A stretch of 64,000 nucleotides of DNA, from positions 13,070-77,069 of the forward strand of contig LUGL01000026.1 in NCBI GenBank assembly GCA_002796835.1, given 5' to 3'. Positions 10,448-20,998 of this stretch are shown piece after piece. The notes beneath the pieces are model-generated. The model worked only from the letters and a program-made list of their open reading frames with translations, had not been told where the DNA came from and did no database searches. The position numbers were made by a program, and so were the translations under genes. Every line of letters begins with the position of its first letter. Positions within the stretch are counted from its first letter, which is position 1. Origin of the DNA: Elainella saxicola E1 (lineage in GTDB: Bacteria; Cyanobacteriota; Cyanobacteriia; Elainellales; Elainellaceae).

Positions 10448-10723
10448 ATGAATAAAGGTGAATTAGTAGATAAAGTTGCAGAGAAAGCGAATATTACCAA
10501 AAAGCAAGCCGATGCGGTGCTGACAGCAGCGATCGATGCCATCATGGAAGCCGTTTCCCAAGGCGATAAGGTTACCCTGGTTGGTTTCGGTTCGTTTGAA
10601 CCGCGCGATCGGAAAGAGCGGGAAGGGCGCAACCCCAAAACTGGTGAAGCAATGCAAATTCCGGCTACCAAAGTTCCTGCTTTTTCGGCAGGAAAGCTGT
10701 TTAAAGAAATGGTGTCGCAATAA
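10448..10723 (+). CDS. hup: HU-family DNA-binding protein
   Basis: 91 aa; MNKGELVDKVAEKANITKKQADAVL...GFGSFEPRDRKEREGRNPKTGE. Confidence 0.97.
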   Translation: MNKGELVDKVAEKANITKKQADAVLTAAIDAIMEAVSQGDKVTLVGFGSFEPRDRKEREGRNPKTGEAMQIPATKVPAFSAGKLFKEMVSQ

Positions 10724-10728
10724 ACCTC

Positions 10729-11868
10729 TTGGAAGCCTCACCTTTAAAACCCATGCATGGGGGGAACTTAGTTTGGGCAGCAACGCTGGCAGGCTGTTCC
10801 CCTTCTGCAATTCTCGATTTTTCGGCCAGCATCAATCCCCTGGGTCCGCCCCAATCTGCCCTGGATGCCTTGCAGGTCAGCATTCCTGATCTGCGCAACT
10901 ATCCCGATCCAGACTATCGAGCATTACGACAGGCGCTGAGTCAGCATCACGATCTACCGATCGAATGGATTTTGCCGGGAAACGGTTCAGCTGAATTGCT
11001 CACCTGGGCCAGTCGCGAACTCGCCACCCTGCCGCTAACTTACCTGCTAACCCCTGCGTTTGGGGATTACTTTCGGGCACTCAAAGCATTCAACGCACCG
11101 TTGCAATTGCAGCCCCTGTCAGGCTTTGACGATCGCCCTACTCCAGCAAACGCCGCTTCTCCGCTAGATGACCTCGCTCAGTTAGCTCAACTGGCCAATC
11201 CGACTGCCGGACTCCTGATCAACAATCCCCATAATCCTAGCGGCAGGTTATTTTCAGCCGAGGCCATCCTGCCCTTACTGCCGCAGTTCAAACTCGTGGT
11301 GATTGACGAAGCCTTCATGGATTTTCTGCCGCCTTCGACCCAACAAAGTTTGATCGATGCCGTGGTGGACTACCCGAATCTGGTGATTTTGCGATCGCTC
11401 ACCAAGTTCTATAGCTTACCGGGGTTGCGTTTGGGTTATGCGATCGCCCATCCGGATCGGTTGCAGCAATGGCAGCAATGGCGCGATCCTTGGTCAGTAA
11501 ACACCCTGGCAGCAGCAGCAGCGATCGCCGCGTTACAAGACACCGCCTTTCAACAAAAAACCTGGGATTGGCTAGCTGAAGCCCGATCGCAACTCGTCGC
11601 AGGCTTAGCCCAACTGCCCCACTTGTTTCCTCTGCCCAGCAGCGCTAATTTTCTCCTTGTCCGTTGCCAAATTTCTGTAACCGCATTGCAACAGCAATTA
11701 TTGACGCAACATCAAATTCTGATTCGCGACTGTGTCAGTTTCCCAGAATTAGGCGATGGCTATTTTCGGGTAGCAGTTCGCACAGTTGCAGAAAATCAAC
11801 GGCTCATTGATGGCCTTGCCCAAGTTTTGTCACAGCATCTGTCACAGCATTTGCCACAACAACCGTAG
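10729..11868 (+). CDS. cobD: Threonine-phosphate decarboxylase (CobD-like, class I/II aminotransferase fold)
   Basis: 379 aa; HGGN...DFSASINPLGPP...NPHNPSGRLF...SLTKFYSLPGLRLGY. Confidence 0.85.
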   Translation: MEASPLKPMHGGNLVWAATLAGCSPSAILDFSASINPLGPPQSALDALQVSIPDLRNYPDPDYRALRQALSQHHDLPIEWILPGNGSAELLTWASRELATLPLTYLLTPAFGDYFRALKAFNAPLQLQPLSGFDDRPTPANAASPLDDLAQLAQLANPTAGLLINNPHNPSGRLFSAEAILPLLPQFKLVVIDEAFMDFLPPSTQQSLIDAVVDYPNLVILRSLTKFYSLPGLRLGYAIAHPDRLQQWQQWRDPWSVNTLAAAAAIAALQDTAFQQKTWDWLAEARSQLVAGLAQLPHLFPLPSSANFLLVRCQISVTALQQQLLTQHQILIRDCVSFPELGDGYFRVAVRTVAENQRLIDGLAQVLSQHLSQHLPQQP

Positions 11869-11912
11869 AGTAATCTGGTGTGAGCATCTTGCTCTTCTAA
11901 GCGGTCTTCTCT

Positions 11913-12494
11913 ATGCCCGATCGATTTCTGCTGTTTTATAAACCCTATGATGTGCTGTCGCAGTTCAGCGAAGAGATTCTGCCGGATGGCACCGCGCACC
12001 GAACGCTGAAAGAGTTCATTGCAATTCCAGGGGTTTATCCAGTGGGTCGGCTCGATCGCGACAGTGAAGGGTTGATGTTACTGACCAACAACGGCCAAGT
12101 TCAGCATCGTCTCACCGATCCGCGCTTTCAACATCCCCGTACCTATTGGGTCCAGGTGGAACGAATTCCTTCCCCAGAAGCGTTGCAGCAACTTCGACAA
12201 GGCGTGGAGATTCAAGGCTATCGTACCCGTCCTGCTAAAGTTCAGTTATTTGCCGCCGAACCTGATTTGCCGCCGCGCGATCCACCCATCCGCTTTCGCA
12301 AAAATGTTCCCACAGCCTGGTTAGAAATGACGCTGACGGAGGGAAAAAATCGGCAGGTGCGCCGCATGACGGCTGCGGTTGGATTTCCAACGCTTCGGCT
12401 GGTGCGAGTGGCGATCGGCCAATTGCGGCTCCAGGATCTCGCCCCCGGACAATGGCGTGAATTAACCTCAACTGAAATCAAAACGCTGATCTAG
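11913..12494 (+). CDS. rluE: rRNA large-subunit pseudouridine synthase, RluE-type
   Basis: 193 aa; [17 protein letters not shown] catalytic motif and [22 protein letters not shown]. Confidence 0.88.
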   Translation: MPDRFLLFYKPYDVLSQFSEEILPDGTAHRTLKEFIAIPGVYPVGRLDRDSEGLMLLTNNGQVQHRLTDPRFQHPRTYWVQVERIPSPEALQQLRQGVEIQGYRTRPAKVQLFAAEPDLPPRDPPIRFRKNVPTAWLEMTLTEGKNRQVRRMTAAVGFPTLRLVRVAIGQLRLQDLAPGQWRELTSTEIKTLI

Positions 12495-12511
12495 ATCGAA
12501 TCTGAAAATCT

Positions 12512-13189
12512 CTAACGACCCAAATCATGCAGGGTATGGATTGCGACCACGCATTGCTGCGTAATTGCTTCTAATACGTCCCGATCGGTCGAAGCGGGTG
12601 GAGAAATCGGTTCACCAATCCGAACAGTGATGGGAACCGGGCGCGGCAATTTGCTGCCTTTGGTGATAATGCCTTGCGTGCCCCATATACTGACGGGCAA
12701 CAGAGGAGCCTGGGATTTGGCTGCCAAGAGGGCTGCACCGAGCTTGGGCGCAGAAATTCGAGCATCGGCAGTCCGCGTTCCCTCCAAAAACACGCCCACT
12801 GCCCAACCCGCTTCAAGCTGAGCCAAAGCGGCCCGAATGGCACTCCGATCGGCAGAACCTCGCTTCACTGGATAGGCTCCGTATAACCGAATGGCCTGAC
12901 TGAGTACAGGTACTTTGAATAATTCCTCTTTTGCCATAAACGACACTGGCCGCCGCACACAGTTAGAAACAATCGGCGGATCAAAATCGCTGGCATGATT
13001 AGCCACTACGATCAGAGGCCCCAAACGTGGCACATTCTCAGCCCCTTCGATGCGTCCCCGAAAGTAGAGATGCAGCATCGGACTAACGACCGACCACTTA
13101 AATAAATGGTAAAGAGCAAGACTAATCAGGGGTTCGCGCTCACGCATGGAGGTTTGGCTAATCGATCGTAAAAATTCGGACTGAGTCAA
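12512..13189 (-). CDS. plsC: 1-acyl-sn-glycerol-3-phosphate acyltransferase (PlsC family)
   Basis: 225 aa; VANHASDFDPP (HX4D) and FLEGTRT motifs. Confidence 0.9.
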   Translation of the reverse strand: MTQSEFLRSISQTSMREREPLISLALYHLFKWSVVSPMLHLYFRGRIEGAENVPRLGPLIVVANHASDFDPPIVSNCVRRPVSFMAKEELFKVPVLSQAIRLYGAYPVKRGSADRSAIRAALAQLEAGWAVGVFLEGTRTADARISAPKLGAALLAAKSQAPLLPVSIWGTQGIITKGSKLPRPVPITVRIGEPISPPASTDRDVLEAITQQCVVAIHTLHDLGR

Positions 13190-13312
13190 CTTTTGTTAAG
13201 GTAGCTTCCGTGCAACCACTCTTCATTAACCAGCCTACCAAAGGCTAGGATGCCAGACGAGCTTTACAGAAAAACCAAGAATTGCTGGCGGAATTGGGAG
13301 GATAAGTTCGGA

Positions 13313-13780
13313 ATGATCAGAAAGAATGCCGTACTCTTCTTTAAGCCTGTGATTTCTCTGTTTCCTGTTGTTCCGTCTCAAATGCGCACTCACGCAGTGG
13401 CCGGTAAGCTGAAGACAGTTTACACTGCTCCGGGAGAATGCTACGACTATTTTGACAAGCTGACCAGCGAGCGCTCCCACAGTTTTGCGTTCCAGCTTGA
13501 TCAGACCCGCCGCGTCTCGATCGATATTGCCAATCACCATCAGATCAACTTACTGGCAGGGTGGTTCAACAGCCAAAACATCAAGGTGGTGCTCTGGAAT
13601 GAAGGGGGCTACCGCCAGGATCTTTTTTCAGTGGCTCCGGGCGATCGCGATCGCGAAACACTCACCTTGCAACCGGGACGCTATTTACTGGAATTGAGAA
13701 CCTATACCCATCAAAAAATTGATTACGTGCTGAAGTTCACTGCCATGAAGTGGCTCCTGCTGGAATGCTTTGCTGGCTGA
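13313..13780 (+). CDS. Hypothetical protein with pre-peptidase C-terminal-like beta domain
   Basis: ORF 13250-13780; ATG at 13313 is the plausible start; GRYLLELRTYTHQKIDYVLKFT resembles a PPC-type beta sandwich. Confidence 0.45.
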   Translation: MIRKNAVLFFKPVISLFPVVPSQMRTHAVAGKLKTVYTAPGECYDYFDKLTSERSHSFAFQLDQTRRVSIDIANHHQINLLAGWFNSQNIKVVLWNEGGYRQDLFSVAPGDRDRETLTLQPGRYLLELRTYTHQKIDYVLKFTAMKWLLLECFAG

Positions 13781-13876
13781 GATGCATTGTCTGTACACCC
13801 GCCTTGCCCACCCACCAGAGACGCAGCGGCCCAAATCATTTAGGATGGCTATAGGCGTCGATCGGAATCAGTTCAG

Positions 13877-14182
13877 ATGAGTTTATCGGTAATCAAATTT
13901 TCTTCGGAAGACTGCGGCCTGTGCCACAAGATGTCCTTTTACGATCAAAAAGTGGCCGAAGAACTGGGGCTGCAATTCATTGATGTCAAAATGCAGGACA
14001 CCGCAACCTATCGCAAATATCGCAAAGTTCTGCTCACCCAATATCCCGACAAAGCCGAAATGGGATGGCCGACTTATATCATTTGCGAAGATCCAGAAGG
14101 TGAGTTCAAGATCGTGGGCGAAGTCAAGGGAGCACATCCCAAAGGCGATTTCCGCACAAAATTGCAGGCTGTGATCGGATGA
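13877..14182 (+). CDS. Thioredoxin-family protein
   Basis: 101 aa; N-terminal VIKFSSEDCGLCHKM (CxxC). Confidence 0.82.
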   Translation: MSLSVIKFSSEDCGLCHKMSFYDQKVAEELGLQFIDVKMQDTATYRKYRKVLLTQYPDKAEMGWPTYIICEDPEGEFKIVGEVKGAHPKGDFRTKLQAVIG

Positions 14183-14204
14183 TTGACCTGTTTCAAGGCT
14201 TCAG

Positions 14205-14432
14205 CTAAGGCTTCAGCAATTCAAAGCTTTTCACCTCAAGCACCGGACCGATCATCGCGATCGTCATCACGTCATTGCGGATTTCCCCTTTGACGCAAAC
14301 TCGCAGTTCCGGCTGCAACAGATCTTTCGGCGCACCTTGATGAATCTCGTAGGTCTGTCCCTCTGAGGTGACAAGCGCCCAGGTGCCCATCCCCATCCCC
14401 GATCGCTGAATGGTGCCTTCGACGGTAATCAT
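14205..14432 (-). CDS. Conserved hypothetical small beta protein, start overlaps stop of upstream subtilase gene
   Basis: 75 aa; 4-nt overlap (14429-14432) with the S8 peptidase ORF. Confidence 0.7.
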   Translation of the reverse strand: MITVEGTIQRSGMGMGTWALVTSEGQTYEIHQGAPKDLLQPELRVCVKGEIRNDVMTIAMIGPVLEVKSFELLKP

Positions 14433-16219
14433 GCAGTGTGGCCTCCGGAACTTGCGGCTTTAGCTGCCAACGATCCTAACCCAAAGCACAGCCCCGCATT
14501 CAACAGCAAAAATCCCCGGGCCAGCCAACCCTCACCCAGCCATAGCACCGCCGGATCGATCGCCGCACTGCCGATCAGACAGGCAGCGACCCCCAGCGTC
14601 GAACCAACGGCAAACCATTTCCACCAGGAATGGCCCAACAGCAGCGCAATCAGGCAAAAGGGAATGAGCACGCTGGCAAAGAAGGGATTCAGCAACGGAC
14701 TGCCTTGAATCGCCCCACCCAGTTCAGGAATCGAACTGCCCAGAATGCGAAAAGGAGCCTGCGGCAGATCGAAAATGTAGAAGCCGCGCAGGAAAAATAG
14801 TCCAGCACTGCCGGTCACCAAGCCACTCGCCAACGCGAAACTGCCCATCGGCAAATAGTTGCGTAAAAACCAGGCCAGCAGATAGGAACCCAACACCATG
14901 CCCAGCTTTGGCAACAGGGCCGTGACGCCTCCATCAATCCAGAAGCGCAAATTGAAATAGCCGTTATCGCGCAGCCAGCGGAAGAAGTCTTTCACATCCA
15001 GATTTTCCCGCTGGGCTAACTTCACCGCCGCCGTTGCATCCAACCGACCTGCCCCAAAGTGATTCAATGCATCATCCTTCACGACCTGAGCCGATTGCTG
15101 TAATACAAAGGCCACCTTGTCGGGTTCTTTCATCCCAACTGACTGAATCAAAGCTGCCACCCCTGCCACATGTGGAGCGGCCATACTCGTACCCTGTAAC
15201 GGCACCATTTGCGGTTTGCCAGTTTCTGGATCGATCGTCTCCTGCAAAATACCGCCCAAGGGATTCTCATCGACGATCGCCCCACCCGGAGCGGAAATAT
15301 CCACGCCTGCCCCGAAGTTGGAATAGGGTGCTTTTGCTCCAGTCGAGTCGAGTGCTGATACCGAAATCACGTTGGCATAGCGAGCCGGAAATGCGGCTGA
15401 ATTAGTGTTGCTATTGCCTGCTGCCGCCACAACCACCACGCCTTTTTGATGGGCATAGTCGATCGCCTCTTTCAACACGTGCGTATCGCCAAAGCCACCC
15501 AAACTCATATTGATTACAGTGGCTCCCTGATCGGCTGCGAATCGAATCGCTTCAGCAATATCGGCTACTGTGCCACCCCCAAAAGAACTGAGCACCTTCA
15601 GCGGCATCAACTGTGCTTCGTAAGCAATGCCTGCCACACCGTAATCATTATTGGTAGATTGGGCGATCGTGCCAGCCACATGGGTTCCATGACCGTTATC
15701 ATCGCTGGCATCTTCACGATCGTTTACAAAATCATATCCCCTCACAAACTTGGTGTTGGCCAGATCTGGGACCTTGGTGATTCCCGTATCGATCACGGCG
15801 ACAGTAACATCTTTGCCTTTGGTTTCGTCCCAGGCCGTTTCAATATTAATGCTGCGCAAATTCCACTGTTTGCTGTAGTCCGGATCATTCGGCACTTCCA
15901 ACGCCTGATAGGTGTAGTTTGGATCGATCGCCTCAACGGATTTCCGTAAGTCCGATCGCCTTAATGCCTGCAACAAACGCGAATCGCCATTCAGGACATA
16001 GAGATGATCTGCTTGAGAAAAGGCACTATTGAGATGCGCTGTAACCCCATATTGCTGAGACAGGGTTTGCAACTGCTGGTCGATTTGGCTTGGGGATAAG
16101 TCTTCTCGAAAGTCCAGCACGATCGAATCATAACTGCCTCGATTCGCAAAGCCGGGATAACCCAATACCGCCCAGGCCAGCCCCAAACAAAACAACCCGA
16201 TCAGCAACAGCCTTCTCAT
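14429..16219 (-). CDS. S8 family (subtilisin-like) serine peptidase with C-terminal multi-TM region
   Basis: 596 aa; catalytic motifs VAVIDTGI, GHGTHVAGTIA, GTSMAAPHVAGVAAL; about 150 aa hydrophobic C-terminus. Confidence 0.94.
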   Translation of the reverse strand: MRRLLLIGLFCLGLAWAVLGYPGFANRGSYDSIVLDFREDLSPSQIDQQLQTLSQQYGVTAHLNSAFSQADHLYVLNGDSRLLQALRRSDLRKSVEAIDPNYTYQALEVPNDPDYSKQWNLRSINIETAWDETKGKDVTVAVIDTGITKVPDLANTKFVRGYDFVNDREDASDDNGHGTHVAGTIAQSTNNDYGVAGIAYEAQLMPLKVLSSFGGGTVADIAEAIRFAADQGATVINMSLGGFGDTHVLKEAIDYAHQKGVVVVAAAGNSNTNSAAFPARYANVISVSALDSTGAKAPYSNFGAGVDISAPGGAIVDENPLGGILQETIDPETGKPQMVPLQGTSMAAPHVAGVAALIQSVGMKEPDKVAFVLQQSAQVVKDDALNHFGAGRLDATAAVKLAQRENLDVKDFFRWLRDNGYFNLRFWIDGGVTALLPKLGMVLGSYLLAWFLRNYLPMGSFALASGLVTGSAGLFFLRGFYIFDLPQAPFRILGSSIPELGGAIQGSPLLNPFFASVLIPFCLIALLLGHSWWKWFAVGSTLGVAACLIGSAAIDPAVLWLGEGWLARGFLLLNAGLCFGLGSLAAKAASSGGHTA

Positions 16220-16400
16220 ACTTCACCCCTAGGGCAAAATTTTGTTCCTCCACCATAGCTCATGCCCATTGATGACCGGGAACTGCCTGTGCAAATCATT
16301 TCAACTGGCTGTTATTAAACAGCCCATCAAAAAGTAAAAGGGACGATCGATCGCCCCTTGCGTGAGTTTTAAACGAGTAATGGCCACTCGACAAGACGAA

Positions 16401-16712
16401 TTAACCTGCTGCCTGAGCTGGCTTTTGAGCAGTTGCAGTCGCCTTTGTCCGAGACTTCGCTTCCGCTGCCGGATCCACTGAGGAAAATTCAATGTGATTT
16501 AAAAGGGTGGTCACAAAGGCAAACAATAGGAACGGCAAAGAAAGTACCAGAATCAAGCCCACCGTTGCCAATGCATAAATGGGACGACTTGCGCCCATCA
16601 ATGCTAATGCAGATGCCAAACTTAGGAACAAAACCACCAACCAGACAATAATCTGACCATAAATGTCGCCAAACGTGAGCGTGCAGACTACACGGTATCT
16701 TTGCATGTCCAT
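16401..16712 (-). CDS. Small two-TM membrane protein, hypothetical
   Basis: 103 aa; MQRYRVVCTLTFGDIYGQIIVWLVVLFLSLASALALMGA...LPFLLFAFVTTLLNHIEF. Confidence 0.7.
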   Translation of the reverse strand: MDMQRYRVVCTLTFGDIYGQIIVWLVVLFLSLASALALMGASRPIYALATVGLILVLSLPFLLFAFVTTLLNHIEFSSVDPAAEAKSRTKATATAQKPAQAAG

Positions 16713-16905
16713 AACGTTTCCCCAGCGATATGCTTATTAACGTTTTACAGTAAGTCACAGAAGCAGGGATAGAGGTTGAATCTAAACCTTTCTAAAGGGT
16801 TGCAATATTTTGTAACAAGTAACTCGCGAAAGTTCAGCGTGAGTGCATTGATTTGAGGTTCATCTCCCTACCCTGATATGATCGCTTGCCCTCTCGTTGC
16901 ATCCT

Positions 16906-18363
16906 ATGACTGTTGATTATGACTTGATCATCTTGGGCGGTTCACCTGCCGGACGGTATGCCGCCGCTCAAGCCCACCATGCCGGAGCTAGAGTTGCCTT
17001 AATTGAGCCGCCCACTTCAACCCTGGATAACACTCTCTTCCACCATTTTCTGGTCCAGCTTAACCCCCAACTTCGATCGGACCTCGAACGATCGCACTGG
17101 CATCAAACTCCTCAAGTCCCTGTTTATTCTGAGCGGAAATGGGACTGGCAAAAAATCCTTCGATCGGCAGAAATTAGCGCCGAGACGCTGACTCACTCCA
17201 GTTTAAATCCCTATTCGCTACCCAGATTAGCCACCGTTGGAGTTGAGGTGATTGTGGCCGCAGGGTCCTTCTGCCGCCAGCCACGCCTGGGATTTGCGGT
17301 GGCCGATCGGCTTTTGCGCGCCCGGTCTTATCTACTAGCGATTGCTAGCCAAGCAACATTGCCAGCGATCGAAGGAATTGTCACAGTTCCAGTTACCTGC
17401 ATTGATGCCCTGACGCCCCAAATCTGGCCGACTCTACCGGAAAGCCTGATGATTTTGGGCAACGATCCGCGTGGCTTGGTGTTGGCACAGGTGCTGAATC
17501 GCTTGGGGACACAGGTCACTCTACTGACGAGTCATCCCCATGTGTTATTTGGTGAAGATGCAGCTACGGCATTTGGGCTGCAGGCCCAGCTTGAAGCTGA
17601 AGGGGTGACCGTGTTGACGCAAACCCAAATCCAACAGGTGCAGCAACAGGGCGATCGAATTGTGCTGACAACGAACCAGACCGCAGCCTCTTGTCGGACG
17701 ATCGAAACAGCCACACTGGTTCTCGCAACTCGACCGCAACTCTGCTGTGACTCTCTGCATCTAGAGGCGGCAGGCGTAAAATGGCAACCCGATCGAATTC
17801 CCGTGAATCGCAAATTGCAAACCACCCAGCCCAGAATTTACGCTTGCGGCGAAAGTTTAGGTGGTTTTACAACGACCGCGATCGATCGCTATGAAGTTGA
17901 CGTGGCCCTACACAACGCTTTGTTCTGGCCCAAGCGATCGGTCAACTACCGCAGCATTCCCTGGACTGTCATGACTGATCCCGGCTTTGTTCGCATTGGT
18001 TTAACCGAGACTCAAGCCAAACAGCAGTGCAAGCAGGTTTTAGTCGCCCAACAATCTTTCAAGTCGCTGGAGAGAGCCCAACAGTTGGACGATACCTCTG
18101 GCTTTTTGCAGCTGATCGCCCAACCAAACGGTGAAATTTTAGGTGCCCAGGCGATCGGACCAGAAGTTCACGAATGGATGGGATCGATCGCCCTCGCCAT
18201 GCAACACCAATTAAAGCTGAGCGAACTCAGCCAGTCCATTGCCCTTGCGCCCAGCTTCAGCGAATTGATTCAGCAAACGGTCCAACAGCTTCAGCGGCAA
18301 TGTCGTCCAGATTGGCAACAGGAACTATCGGCAGCCTGGTTTGATTGGAGACGATCGCGCTAA
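16906..18363 (+). CDS. FAD-dependent pyridine nucleotide-disulfide oxidoreductase family protein (mercuric reductase-like fold)
   Basis: LIILGGSPAGRYAAAQAHHAGARVALIEP FAD motif; IYACGESLGGFTTTAIDRYE second FAD contact; dimerisation domain; ATG at 16906 rather than TTG at 16897. Confidence 0.82.
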   Translation: MTVDYDLIILGGSPAGRYAAAQAHHAGARVALIEPPTSTLDNTLFHHFLVQLNPQLRSDLERSHWHQTPQVPVYSERKWDWQKILRSAEISAETLTHSSLNPYSLPRLATVGVEVIVAAGSFCRQPRLGFAVADRLLRARSYLLAIASQATLPAIEGIVTVPVTCIDALTPQIWPTLPESLMILGNDPRGLVLAQVLNRLGTQVTLLTSHPHVLFGEDAATAFGLQAQLEAEGVTVLTQTQIQQVQQQGDRIVLTTNQTAASCRTIETATLVLATRPQLCCDSLHLEAAGVKWQPDRIPVNRKLQTTQPRIYACGESLGGFTTTAIDRYEVDVALHNALFWPKRSVNYRSIPWTVMTDPGFVRIGLTETQAKQQCKQVLVAQQSFKSLERAQQLDDTSGFLQLIAQPNGEILGAQAIGPEVHEWMGSIALAMQHQLKLSELSQSIALAPSFSELIQQTVQQLQRQCRPDWQQELSAAWFDWRRSR

Positions 18364-18379
18364 GTCAAGAGAATGGAAC

Positions 18380-18979
18380 CTATACCTTGGCCAGCGTGAC
18401 CTGCTCGCTCTGGTCTTGATATTTGCCGCGACGGGTTTCATAGCTGACTGCGCAGGGCATCCCTTCCAGGAACAGAAGCTGCACCACTCCCTCGTTGGCA
18501 TAAATGCGGCAATCGGCGCTGGAGGAGTTAGAAAATTCCAGGGTTAAATGGCCGCGCCAACCGGCTTCTGCTGGAGTTAAATTGGCGATCAAACCAATCC
18601 GGGCATAGGTACTCTTGCCAATGCAAATCACCGTTACATTTTCGGGGACCTGCAGTCGTTCTAACGCCACACCCAAGCCATAAGAATGGGCCGGAATCAC
18701 AAAATAATCGCCATCTTCATCGGATTGGAGCGGCATCGGCTCCAAATTTTTGGCACTAAACCGCTTTGGATTCACTACCGTGCCGGGAATGTGGCGGAAT
18801 ACGAGAAATTCAGCCGGAGATAAACGAATATCGTAGCCGTAGGAGGACAACCCATAGCTCAACACAGGCCGCAGTGAACCATTGCCATCTACCGGCACCG
18901 ATCGAATTAAACTCGGCTCAAACGGTTCAATCATGCCATTTTCGGCCTGCTCCGTAATCCAGCGATCGTTCTTCAGCAT
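18380..18979 (-). CDS. dcd: dCTP deaminase
   Basis: 199 aa; LSSYGYDIRLSPAEFLVF...GKSTYARIGLIANLTPAEAGWRGHLTLEFSNSS. Confidence 0.93.
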   Translation of the reverse strand: MLKNDRWITEQAENGMIEPFEPSLIRSVPVDGNGSLRPVLSYGLSSYGYDIRLSPAEFLVFRHIPGTVVNPKRFSAKNLEPMPLQSDEDGDYFVIPAHSYGLGVALERLQVPENVTVICIGKSTYARIGLIANLTPAEAGWRGHLTLEFSNSSSADCRIYANEGVVQLLFLEGMPCAVSYETRRGKYQDQSEQVTLAKV

Positions 18980-19108
18980 GGGTCAGTTCTCTCCATCTAG
19001 GGGTGCGTATTTTGCCTGTTTTTTAAAGACAAGCCCATGATACTCAGAACTCACTTTTTGGCACATTTTTCACGATTCGCTTTTAGGGGAACAGGCCCCG
19101 CCGAGGTT

Positions 19109-19645
19109 CTAAGGTCGATGGGTGCGGCGCAACTCGGTGATCTGATCGGCCACCTCCAGCAAAGCTTCTGGCATATCGGGTCCGGTTAAAATCACATCGA
19201 CTTGGCCAGGACGATCCTTCAAGAAGGTCAACACTTCTAATTCTGAAATCAGGCCAAAGTTGATTGCCAAACTCAGTTCATCCAGGACCACTAGGGCATA
19301 TTGGTTTTGAGAGACGATCGTCTGAGTATGCTGCCACAATTCCCGCAATGCCTGTCGTTCGGTTTCAGCAACCTGTGAGGAATCAATGCAGCGAGAAAGA
19401 TTGCAGCGGATCCAATCAAGATTTTGGGCCAACTGGATCGGATGCTGATAGCCCTGACCAATGCCACCTTTGAGAAATTGCACCACCAAAACTGGCGTGC
19501 CTTGACCCGCAATGCGCAACGCTTGGGCCATGACGCTGGTGAAAAAACTGCGATGCGGACAGGTGAACACTTGCACCAACCCTTCGATGGCGTAGGGCAG
19601 GGAAGAATGGCTGTTACGCGCAGGGGCTTCGAGTTGAGAAACCAT
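19109..19645 (-). CDS. CobO/CobA-like P-loop fold protein (degenerate corrinoid adenosyltransferase paralogue)
   Basis: 178 aa; VLVVQFLKGG and YALVVLDELSLAINFGLI as in CobO, but no GKGKT-type Walker A. Confidence 0.75.
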   Translation of the reverse strand: MVSQLEAPARNSHSSLPYAIEGLVQVFTCPHRSFFTSVMAQALRIAGQGTPVLVVQFLKGGIGQGYQHPIQLAQNLDWIRCNLSRCIDSSQVAETERQALRELWQHTQTIVSQNQYALVVLDELSLAINFGLISELEVLTFLKDRPGQVDVILTGPDMPEALLEVADQITELRRTHRP

Positions 19646-20088
19646 AAGAACAGGCGAATTCCAATGCGACAGATCTAAAACAAAGCAAATTGACTAAATC
19701 TGATTTCCCAGCAAGACAGGCAAAATCACAAATCAGAAAATAAGGGGGACTGCCAGTCTCACCTTAAGAAAAAATTAATTACTTATTAGACTAGTACAGA
19801 AGTACGATTTTGGCACGCTGATGTGAGATTAATTCAAACAAAGTTGAAATAAATATAGCGTACGGATTGAGATTTCTCCCCTATCAAACACCAGATATAT
19901 TAAGGCCGTCAAGCCACGATCGGTTGCAGTTTTGGGCGATCGTCTATTGCTTTTTCTCTGCGGTTCACCCTTCTATCTTCGCCAAATCCCCAATAAAAGC
20001 ACACTTCTGTCAGACCGATCTTCTCCCCTTCCCCTTTCACCAAGCGAACGCCTGCTGTATCCTGAGTGAGGTTTTTGAGGCAAAAGAC

Positions 20089-20814
20089 ATGGTGTGGCAG
20101 CGTCCCGATGGTCGGCAGGCCGATCAACTTCGTCCAGTTCGGTTTGAGCGTTCCTTTACTCGCTTTGCCGCTGGGTCTGTTCTAGCGCATTGCGGCAATA
20201 CTCAAGTGTTGTGCACAGTCACCATTCAACCCGGCGTGCCCCGATTTCTAGAAGGCAAAGGGCAAGGATGGCTGACTGCTGAATATCGGATGTTGCCCAC
20301 CGCCACAGTGCAGCGCCAACCCCGTGAGTTCATGAAGCTGTCGGGCCGAACCCAGGAAATTCAGCGGTTAATCGGTCGCAGTCTACGGGCTGCTTTGGAT
20401 ATGCAAGCTTTAGGCGAACGGACGATCACCGTCGATGCGGATGTGTTGCAGGCCGATGCAGGCACCCGCACCACTTCAATTACGGGCGGCTTTGTTGCCC
20501 TTTGCGATGCCATTCAGTCGCTAGTGGACAATGGGGAGCTACAAGAATCGCCGATTCGCCATAGCATTGCTGCAATTTCTGTTGGCCTGATGGAAGAGGA
20601 TCCATTTCTCGATCTGGACTATGTCGAAGATGTGGCTGCCGCGATCGATTTCAATGTGGTGATGAACGAGAAGCTGGAGCTAATTGAAATGCAGGGCACT
20701 GCTGAAGAAGGAAGCTTTAGCCGATCGCAGCTCAATCGCATTCTGGATCTGGCTGAAAAAGGCATCACAGAGCTGATTACTTTGCAGCAACAGGCTTTAC
20801 AGTCAAGCCCCTAG
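20089..20814 (+). CDS. rph: Ribonuclease PH
   Basis: In-frame ATG at 20089 ([32 protein letters not shown]...); [15 protein letters not shown]; [15 protein letters not shown]. Confidence 0.94.
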   Translation: MVWQRPDGRQADQLRPVRFERSFTRFAAGSVLAHCGNTQVLCTVTIQPGVPRFLEGKGQGWLTAEYRMLPTATVQRQPREFMKLSGRTQEIQRLIGRSLRAALDMQALGERTITVDADVLQADAGTRTTSITGGFVALCDAIQSLVDNGELQESPIRHSIAAISVGLMEEDPFLDLDYVEDVAAAIDFNVVMNEKLELIEMQGTAEEGSFSRSQLNRILDLAEKGITELITLQQQALQSSP

Positions 20815-20998
20815 AAACTAAAACTTTTTCTGAATAATGCTGCCTACTCGACTCAAAGGATGCAATGCTAAGATCAGACAGTAGATCCATCACCATTAAT
20901 CCGATCGGAATACTGGGCATATCAGAGTTTGGTCTGGAATTCCTGCGATCGGGTTTCTATTGTCGTGAAGTTGCTTAATCAATATTGCTAAGGCCGCA

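Noticed and set aside
12235-12481. Two minus ORFs of 78-79 aa
   Set aside because: Antisense to rluE; shadow ORFs.
15034-15949. Two plus-strand ORFs of 123 and 167 aa
   Set aside because: Antisense to the S8 peptidase catalytic domain; no recognisable domain.
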